64,000 bases of DNA from Actinomadura hibisca NBRC 15177 (GTDB lineage: Bacteria; Actinomycetota; Actinomycetes; Streptosporangiales; Streptosporangiaceae): NCBI RefSeq assembly GCF_001552635.1, contig NZ_BCRO01000040.1, positions 1-64,000 on the forward strand, given 5' to 3'. Position numbers and translations under genes: made by a program. A model generated the notes under the pieces. That model ran no database searches. It was not told the origin of the DNA and saw only the letters and a program-made list of their open reading frames with translations. How positions within the stretch are numbered: position 1 is the first letter of the stretch; every line of letters begins with the position of its first letter. Shown here in pieces: positions 59,389 to 64,000 of this stretch.

Positions 59389-60086
59389 TCGATTTCCCTG
59401 CGCCGCCCGTCGGTCCCGGGCTCGGCGACGACCTGCACGCCGCATGGGTGCGCGAGGTCCTCGCCCGCGTGATCATGATGCCGTCGCGTGCCTGGTCGGT
59501 CACCCGGGCCGTTCGCGAGCCCGGCGGCCCCCCGGTGGACATCATCATGCTCGCCGAGGACTGGCGGGACGAGGACCTGGTGGTGGTCTGGATCCGCTAC
59601 CCCGGCTCCTACACCGGCACCGTCGGCAGCCAGATCACCTGCACCGGCCGCTACTGCACCGACATGGTCGCCGCCTGGGCGGCCCAGACCCACCAGCTCG
59701 CCGACCTGGTCGAGACCATCGACACCTGCGTGAACGACGCGCAGGCCGCCTACCTGCGCTGGACCGCCGCCTACGGCCAAGCCGTGGTGCTGGGCGGCCT
59801 GGCCGTGGACAAGATCCGCGAAGCCCACGACGACGGCGTACTGGACGGGCAGGCCAGCCTGGGCGACCTGACCGGCTCCGACATCACCGCCATCGCCTCC
59901 GGTGCTCGCCCCTTCATCCCGCCCGGATGGGTTGAAGACGGATGGGAGCCGGCGCATCTCAGCGCCGCCCCCACCGCCCCATGGGATCTTGCAGGCAGCA
60001 GAAACTTCGACATCCCCGCCTGCCCCTGCCCGCCGACTCGGCGCCCGCACCAGCGGGCGAGCACGCCGACACCGACGAGCCGGTAG
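59385..60086 (+). CDS. Hypothetical protein (233 aa)
   Basis: A mixed alpha/beta N-terminal domain (PVDIIMLAEDWRDEDLVVVW, IRYPGSYTGTVGSQITCTGR) leads to a long helical part (WAAQTHQLADLVETIDTCVN, AAYLRWTAAYGQAVVLGGLA). The last 40 residues are Pro-rich with a CPC pair. Coupled by ATGA to the preceding gene. Not recognised; no signal peptide or membrane helix. Confidence 0.65.
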   Translation: MIDFPAPPVGPGLGDDLHAAWVREVLARVIMMPSRAWSVTRAVREPGGPPVDIIMLAEDWRDEDLVVVWIRYPGSYTGTVGSQITCTGRYCTDMVAAWAAQTHQLADLVETIDTCVNDAQAAYLRWTAAYGQAVVLGGLAVDKIREAHDDGVLDGQASLGDLTGSDITAIASGARPFIPPGWVEDGWEPAHLSAAPTAPWDLAGSRNFDIPACPCPPTRRPHQRASTPTPTSR

Positions 60087-60098
60087 ACGCCCAGCATC

Positions 60099-60254
60099 AT
60101 GGTGCGCCTACTGCTCGCCGCCTTCGTCACCGCCTCCGCCGCGGCCTATCCGCACCTGCCTCTGGCGGTCATCCCCGCCCCCGCCCGGCCCAATCGACTG
60201 CCCCGCGCTTCACGCCTACCCGCCACCGATCCCTGCCGCCGGAGACCTTCATGA
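60099..60254 (+). CDS. 51-residue peptide with hydrophobic start
   Basis: ATG 60099 opens a signal-like segment (VRLLLAAFVTASAAAYPHLP) followed by a basic Pro/Arg-rich tail (PNRLPRASRLPATDPCRRRP). It ends in ATGA overlap with an 11-codon ORF. No clear ribosome site. It could be a secreted peptide or merely a coupling ORF. Confidence 0.4.
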   Translation: MVRLLLAAFVTASAAAYPHLPLAVIPAPARPNRLPRASRLPATDPCRRRPS

Positions 60255-60286
60255 CGCCCGCCCTACCGGTGCGGGCCTGCCCATGA
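60251..60286 (+). CDS. 11-codon ORF linking two genes
   Basis: ATG 60251 overlaps the previous stop and its TGA overlaps the next ATG (60283), so ribosomes could pass from the 51-codon ORF through this one to the 102-codon gene. The product would be MTPALPVRACP. Only the double overlap supports it; a frameshift in one longer gene is the alternative. Confidence 0.3.
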   Translation: MTPALPVRACP

Positions 60287-60591
60287 CCAGGCCCGCACCG
60301 CCGCGACTGCCCGGCGAACCCGCCGACCTGGACTGGACCAGGCACCGCACCCCAAACGGGCGCTTGATCGCCGAATCCTCTCCCCGCCAGCCGATCCAGT
60401 ACCAGCTGCTGGCCGGCGGCGGACAACGGTGGATCCGCCGGATCGACCGCACCGGTCCCGATCCGGTCACCGTTGAGACCCGCCCCGGCCGCGCTAGGAC
60501 CGTCACCGACCTGTGGAACAACCTCCGAACCGCAGCTAACCCGCCTAGGGATAACGACGCATGGACTCCCGAGAAGACCTTGAATTCCTGA
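60283..60591 (+). CDS. Hypothetical protein (102 aa)
   Basis: A small protein with DLDWTRHRTPNGRLIAESSP, a two-strand unit (PIQYQLLAGGGQRWIRRIDR, PDPVTVETRPG) and a helix with a Trp (VTDLWNNLRTAANPP). It overlaps the methyltransferase gene by 31 bases, so the two are expressed together. Function unknown. Confidence 0.6.
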   Translation: MTRPAPPRLPGEPADLDWTRHRTPNGRLIAESSPRQPIQYQLLAGGGQRWIRRIDRTGPDPVTVETRPGRARTVTDLWNNLRTAANPPRDNDAWTPEKTLNS

Positions 60592-61385
60592 GAAAGACTC
60601 AGAAAGACCTGCTGGGCGGGATCGACACCTGGGTCCCAGACTCCGCGCGCGTCTGGAACTACTGGCTGGGCGGCAAAGACAACTTCACCGTCGACCGAGA
60701 GGCGGCCGAGGAGTATGCCCGCCTGTTTCCTGGAATCTTCAAATTGGTCCATGGCCAGCGGGCCTTCGGAGCCCGCGCGGTCCGCTACCTGGTCGCCAAA
60801 GGCGTCCGGCAGTTCCTGGTCCTCGGCAGCGGACTACCCGCCGACGAGAACCCCCACCAGGTCGCCCAACTGCTGGCGCCCCAGTGCCGTGTGGTCTGCG
60901 TCGACAACGATGCGATGGCGGTGACCCACGGGGAGGCGCTGCTGGTCAGCACCCCTGAGGGCGCCATCCATCAGATCGACGCCGACCTGCGCGACCCCGG
61001 CCGCATCCTGGCCGAAACCGCGCAGATCCTAGACCTCGGCCAGCCAGTCGCGATCCTGATGATCGCCGTCTTGGGACACATTACCGACAACGACCAGGCC
61101 CGCCAGATCGTGCGCCACCTGATGGACGCGCTGCCTACGGGCAGCTACCTGGCCCTCAGCGACGCCACCGACATCCACCCCGACCTGGTCCAGGCCCAGC
61201 AGGGCTACAACGCCAGCGGCGCGGCCCCCTACCGGCTGCGCACCCCCGAGCAGATCGAGCAGTTCTTCGACGGGCTGGAGCAGATCGAGCCGGGCCTGGT
61301 CTCCCCGGCGCTGTGGCTGCCCGACCTTGGGCACCAAGCGCCCTCGGCCGTGGGAGCGCTCGCGGGAGCCGCCGTGAAGCGCTAG
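60561..61385 (+). CDS. SAM-dependent methyltransferase, DUF574/SAV2177 type (274 aa)
   Basis: The family signature PDSARVWNYWLGGKDNFTVD is at residues 26-45, with the characteristic HGQRAFGARAVRYLVAKGVR and FLVLGSGLPADENPHQVAQ of the SAM fold, then VAILMIAVLGHIT. This large actinomycete family is poorly characterised; members lie in secondary-metabolite clusters and beside regulators. It closes the P450 operon and is followed within 20 bases by an IS remnant. Confidence 0.85.
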   Translation: MDSREDLEFLRKTQKDLLGGIDTWVPDSARVWNYWLGGKDNFTVDREAAEEYARLFPGIFKLVHGQRAFGARAVRYLVAKGVRQFLVLGSGLPADENPHQVAQLLAPQCRVVCVDNDAMAVTHGEALLVSTPEGAIHQIDADLRDPGRILAETAQILDLGQPVAILMIAVLGHITDNDQARQIVRHLMDALPTGSYLALSDATDIHPDLVQAQQGYNASGAAPYRLRTPEQIEQFFDGLEQIEPGLVSPALWLPDLGHQAPSAVGALAGAAVKR

Positions 61386-61401
61386 GTTGTGTCGTCAAAG
61401 T

Positions 61402-61950
61402 TCATAGCCACATCAGTAGGGCGGTCAGGGTGACGGCGGTGTGGTAGGACTGGGCGGTCTTGTCATACCGGGTGGCGATGCCGCGCCAGTGTTTGAGGTG
61501 GTTGAAGCAGCGTTCCACCACGTTGCGGCGTTTGTAGATCTCAGGGTCGAAGGCCGGTGGGCGTCCGCCGCGCGAGCCGCGGCGAGTCCGGCCGGCGGCT
61601 TGGTCGGCGCATTCGGGGATGGTCGCGCCGATCCCGCGCCGCCGCAGGTAGGCGCGGATGGCCCGGCTGCTGTAGCCCTTGTCGGCCACCAGGTGATCGG
61701 GCCGGGTCCGGGGCCTGCCCCCGCCCGGGCGCGGCATGGCGATCTGCTCCAGCACCGCCGCCAGCATCGTGCAGTCACCTGCGTTGCCGCCGGTCATCAC
61801 CAGCCCCAGCGGCCGCCCGCGACCGTCGACCGCCAAGTGGAGTTTGCTGGTCAGCCCGCCCCAGGACTGCCCCAGCCCCTGGTGGCAGCGCCCCCTTTTT
61901 GAGCGCCTGCGGCGCTCTGGCGGGCCCGCACCACGGTGGAGTCCAGGCGG
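61402..61950 (-). mobile_element. IS5-family transposase remnant, N-terminus missing
   Basis: The C-terminal catalytic part is intact: LTSKLHLAVDGRGRPLGLVM, DHLVADKGYSSRAIRAYLRR, RNVVERCFNHLKHWRGIATR with the DDE glutamate, and the end AVTLTALLMWL. Upstream, LDSTVVRARQSAAG lies in another frame, joined by a shift at a CAAAAAGGGGG string (61895-61905), resembling the programmed frameshift of IS427-group elements. Everything before LDSTVV, including the N-terminal domain, is absent, so the element cannot move itself. Confidence 0.75.
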
Positions 61951-62801
61951 GCAGGTGCTGGCTGCGGTCCTGGAGCTGGCCCTTGGGCGACAGCGTGACC
62001 TGGTTCAGCGTGCCGACCGGCCGGTAGTTGAGCTGGCGGCTGGACTCCGGCCGCCACCGCGGGTGCTCCTGGTCAACGCGTTTTCCCAAGTCGCCGATCA
62101 GTTCACCGGAGGTCGCTCCCCCGGCCAGCACCAGCCAGCCGTCGTCCAGCAGCACCGACTTGACCGCCTCCACCAGCTCCGGCGTCATCGTGCTGCGACC
62201 CAGGCACGCGGGTGATGAACTCCTTGACCGGTCCGTCGTCCAAGCGGCTGAGGATCTGCTCGCGCACGTACAGGGCCTTGTCCAGCGCCCAGTTGCCCAG
62301 CCGGCGGGCGCTGCCGCTGCCGAAGCGCCCGTCACGCCACCACCCCAGCATCTGCGTGCGGAACTGGAAGGCCAGCGGCTCGACCAGTGCGAAGATCCGC
62401 GAGGTTCACGGCGCCACCAGCTTCTGCCACTGCTCGGCCCGCCGGTCCAGCAACCGCAGGTGGTGACCACCGAACAGACCGGTCAGTTGCCCGGCCAGCG
62501 GCGCCAGGACCGAGCTGGACAGCCCGCTCAGGCGCGCGACGTTCCAGGGCGAATCCAGCACGCCCCACCGGTTCCGGTCAGCCTGCGCCGACAGCCAAGA
62601 ACCGTGGGACATCTGCTCCAACGGGCTGCGGAACGCCGCCGAGACCTGCGGGGTAGCGACCGCACCGCCTGCCAGCCGGGAGAACCCGGTCACTGAGGCA
62701 GCGGACCAGGCAGACAGCGCGCCGCTGAACAGCGGCGCGCCGCTCGGCCTGCGGCTGGCCAGGACGCGACCGGCCTCGGAGCGGCTGATCACCGAGATCA
62801 T
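61951..62801 (-). pseudogene. Broken gene of unknown function cut by the IS remnant
   Basis: From ATG 62801 the frame reads a Ser/Ala/Leu-rich protein (SRLAGGAVATPQVSAAFRSP, AQADRNRWGVLDSPWNVARL). At 62406-62408 there is an in-frame TGA where TGG would fit (LVAP-W-TSRIFALVEPLAFQ), then the same frame continues (LGWWRDGRFGSGSARRLGNW, KALYVREQILSRLDDGPVKE). A frameshift near 62200 leads to ELVEAVKSVLLDDGWLVLAG, and the IS fragment truncates the rest. Family not recognised. Its start abuts the truncated flavin reductase on the other strand. Confidence 0.6.
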
Positions 62802-63311
62802 GTTCGCGCCCAGGACGAGAGCTGTGCCCTGCGCACCGTCTGCGGTAGTTTCCCCACCGGGGTCACCGTCATCACCAGCGGCGGCGAGCGGACCGATGCC
62901 GCCACCACGGTCAACTCCTTCACGTCCGTCTCGCTGGAACCGCCGCTGGTGCTGTTCTGCCTGCACCGGGGGTCCCGGCTGCGCGGTCCCCTGGAAGAAT
63001 CCGGGAGCTTCGTCGTCGACTTCCTGACGCACCGCCAGGAGCAGGTGGCGTGGCGGTTCGCGGGCCGGGAGTCGGCACACCTGTCCGAGGTGCCGCACCA
63101 CCGGACCCCGAACGGGCTGCCGGTGCTCACCGAGGCGCTGGTGTTCCTGGAGTGCCGGGTCGCCGACGAGTACGACGGCGGCGACCACACGATCGTGCTC
63201 GGCGAGGTCATCGGCCTCGGCACGTCGGCCGAGGAGGTCGACCCGCTGGTCTTCTACCGGGGCGGGATGCGCGTACTCGGCGCGGCCGGCCCGGAACCGG
63301 TCGACGTCTGA
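62802..63311 (+). CDS. Flavin reductase-like protein, 5' end missing
   Basis: The frame encodes a flavin reductase/FMN-binding split barrel: LRTVCGSFPTGVTVITSGGE, TTVNSFTSVSLEPPLVLFCL, SGSFVVDFLTHRQEQVAWRF, and GGDHTIVLGEVIGLGTS. No start codon lies in frame between the domain edge and the preceding junction at about 62802; the first in-frame start is GTG 62949, inside the domain. The N-terminus was probably lost in the rearrangement that placed the broken gene beside it. Partners of flavin-dependent monooxygenases belong to this family. Confidence 0.7.
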   Translation, partial: VRAQDESCALRTVCGSFPTGVTVITSGGERTDAATTVNSFTSVSLEPPLVLFCLHRGSRLRGPLEESGSFVVDFLTHRQEQVAWRFAGRESAHLSEVPHHRTPNGLPVLTEALVFLECRVADEYDGGDHTIVLGEVIGLGTSAEEVDPLVFYRGGMRVLGAAGPEPVDV

Positions 63312-63348
63312 GCGGCCGGCGGGACGTCCCGCGTCTCCCGGTGTCCGG

Positions 63349-63376
63349 CCGGGCCACGGCGACCGCCGTGACCCGG
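63349..63376. terminator. Hairpin between convergent genes
   Basis: CCGGGCCACGGC and GCCGTGACCCGG pair at 11 of 12 positions around a 4-base loop, between the flavin reductase stop and the HxlR stop. Probably a shared terminator. Confidence 0.6.
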
Positions 63377-63382
63377 CGGGTC

Positions 63383-63820
63383 TCAGCGGGCCGCCGCGAC
63401 GGCGGGCTGGTCCGCCTCGTCGAACTCCTGCCTGGCCCGGTCGACCTTCGCCAGGTTCTCCGCCGACCACTCGGCGAGGTGGGCGAAGACCGGCGCCAGG
63501 CTGCGGCCCAGCTCGCTGATCTCGTACTCGACGCGGGGCGGTACCTCCGGGTAGTACGTGCGCATCACCAGGCCGTCGCGTTCCATCTGCCGCAGCCGCT
63601 GGGTAAGCACCTTCGGCGTGATGGTGGCGATGTTGCGCTGGAGTTCGACGAAACGCTGGCGGCCGAACTGATTCAGCGTCCACAGGATCGGCGTGGTCCA
63701 CCGGCTGAAGACGATGTCGAGCACCGGGGAGACCGGGCAGGCCAGCTCCGACCCGGCCTGCGCGTCCGGCTTGCCCCGGCCCGCCACCCGGACGTCCTGC
63801 ATAGCGGTGATCTCGTTCAT
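63383..63820 (-). CDS. HxlR-family transcriptional regulator (145 aa)
   Basis: A typical HxlR winged helix: SPVLDIVFSRWTTPILWTLN, FGRQRFVELQRNIATITPKV, LTQRLRQMERDGLVMRTYYP, and PRVEYEISELGRSLAPVFAH. Cys28 near the N-terminus (ELACPVSP) matches the redox- or electrophile-sensing cysteine of several HxlR proteins. ATG 63820 has GGGAGGGA upstream. It is divergent from the gene starting at 63976 and probably represses it, as HxlR regulators often control reductases for quinones or aldehydes. Confidence 0.9.
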   Translation of the reverse strand: MNEITAMQDVRVAGRGKPDAQAGSELACPVSPVLDIVFSRWTTPILWTLNQFGRQRFVELQRNIATITPKVLTQRLRQMERDGLVMRTYYPEVPPRVEYEISELGRSLAPVFAHLAEWSAENLAKVDRARQEFDEADQPAVAAAR

Positions 63821-63840
63821 CCGTCCCTCCCGGGGAAGTC

Positions 63841-63875
63841 ACTTTCCTCTAGGTACCTACTTTACTCATGATGCT
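63841..63875. promoter_or_regulatory. Probable HxlR operator and divergent promoter
   Basis: The 155-base spacer between the HxlR gene and the rightmost gene contains an AT-rich patch with the palindrome AGGTACCT (63851-63858) followed by ACTTTACTCATGATGC. HxlR proteins commonly bind GTAC-centred sites of this kind; assigned by position and pattern only. Confidence 0.45.
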
Positions 63876-63975
63876 AGCTTCCCGGAATGAGGACGGCGGT
63901 CGCCGTTTCCCCGCCTCGCACCATGTCTTCCCCGCCCGACCGGAACTCCTCTCCGTGAACCTCATCAGGAGCGAC

Positions 63976-64000
63976 ATGTCTGCCCAAGAGTCCCTGCGCC
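63976..64000 (+). CDS. Start of a gene cut by the right edge
   Basis: ATG 63976 is preceded by AGGAGCGAC, a good ribosome site, and reads MSAQESLR to the window end. Only eight codons are visible. Its divergence from an HxlR regulator suggests an oxidoreductase or efflux gene. Confidence 0.5.

Noticed and set aside
1..64000. tRNA, rRNA or riboswitch
   Set aside because: By eye I found no cloverleaf with a T-loop GTTCGAATC-type box, no rRNA segments and no known riboswitch core; a covariance-model search would be decisive.

Overview
The window is high-GC DNA from a filamentous actinomycete. Streptosporangiales (Actinomadura-like) is my best guess. The signs are GTG/TTG starts, XRE-TPR regulators, a DUF574 (SAV2177-type) methyltransferase, NB-ARC/TPR NTPases and a CYP157/CYP154-like P450 pair. 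I saw no rRNA, tRNA or clear housekeeping operon. The window reads as accessory DNA: plasmid-like modules, decayed insertion sequences, and two coherent, unfamiliar operons.

Layout. (1) 1-7.4 kb, minus strand: a tightly overlapping run of small unknown proteins, then a PP-loop ATPase of the PAPS-reductase type, a single-stranded DNA-binding protein and a DUF932 protein. This is a typical mobile-element assortment. (2) 8.4-12.6 kb: a secreted RHS/YD-repeat protein ending in a perfect 32-nt palindrome, followed by five tiny, mostly membrane, ORFs. (3) 13-18 kb: a scrapyard holding an IS21 istA fragment, a Tn3 transposase fragment, a roughly 275-bp copy of the kinase gene at 44 kb, a frameshifted regulator-Nudix pair, an intact Nudix gene and a truncated carbamoyltransferase. 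(4) 18.4-20 kb: a secreted nuclease and a lamin-tail protein, each followed by a 22-bp perfect hairpin. (5) 20-31 kb: plasmid-like region with two NB-ARC/TPR NTPases, a winged-helix protein facing three 22-bp iterons, a sigma-like protein, and a serine recombinase next to a res-like array. (6) 31-35 kb: small membrane, HIT and zinc-ribbon genes, several frameshifted.

(7) 36.4-45.4 kb: an XRE-TPR regulator sits divergent from a biosynthetic operon, with a 27-bp palindrome between them. The operon encodes 2-hydroxypentadienoate hydratase, acylating acetaldehyde dehydrogenase, 4-hydroxy-2-oxovalerate aldolase, KAS III, an acyl carrier protein, a CitE-like lyase and a MaoC hydratase, nearly all with overlapping stops and starts. 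An Eis-like acetyltransferase, an APH-type kinase and a PIG-L deacetylase follow. This looks like an undescribed natural-product pathway that joins meta-cleavage enzymes to ACP chemistry.

(8) 45-52 kb: small zinc-ribbon proteins, a DivIVA-domain protein, a methyltransferase, an XRE-peptide deformylase fusion, an FAD oxidoreductase and its upstream XRE-TPR regulator. (9) 52.1-61.4 kb: a long plus-strand operon of two P450s (the first lacking ExxR), a 31-codon ORF containing a hairpin, a CPBP intramembrane protease, a STAND/TPR NTPase, three overlapping unknown genes, 51- and 11-codon ORFs, another unknown and a DUF574 methyltransferase. It is the other candidate for a new system. (10) 61.4-64 kb: an IS5-family remnant, a broken gene, a 5'-truncated flavin reductase, an HxlR regulator and the first codons of a rightmost gene.

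Several genes carry apparent single-base frameshifts, some at G/C homopolymers, so sequencing error and real decay must be separated before calling pseudogenes.
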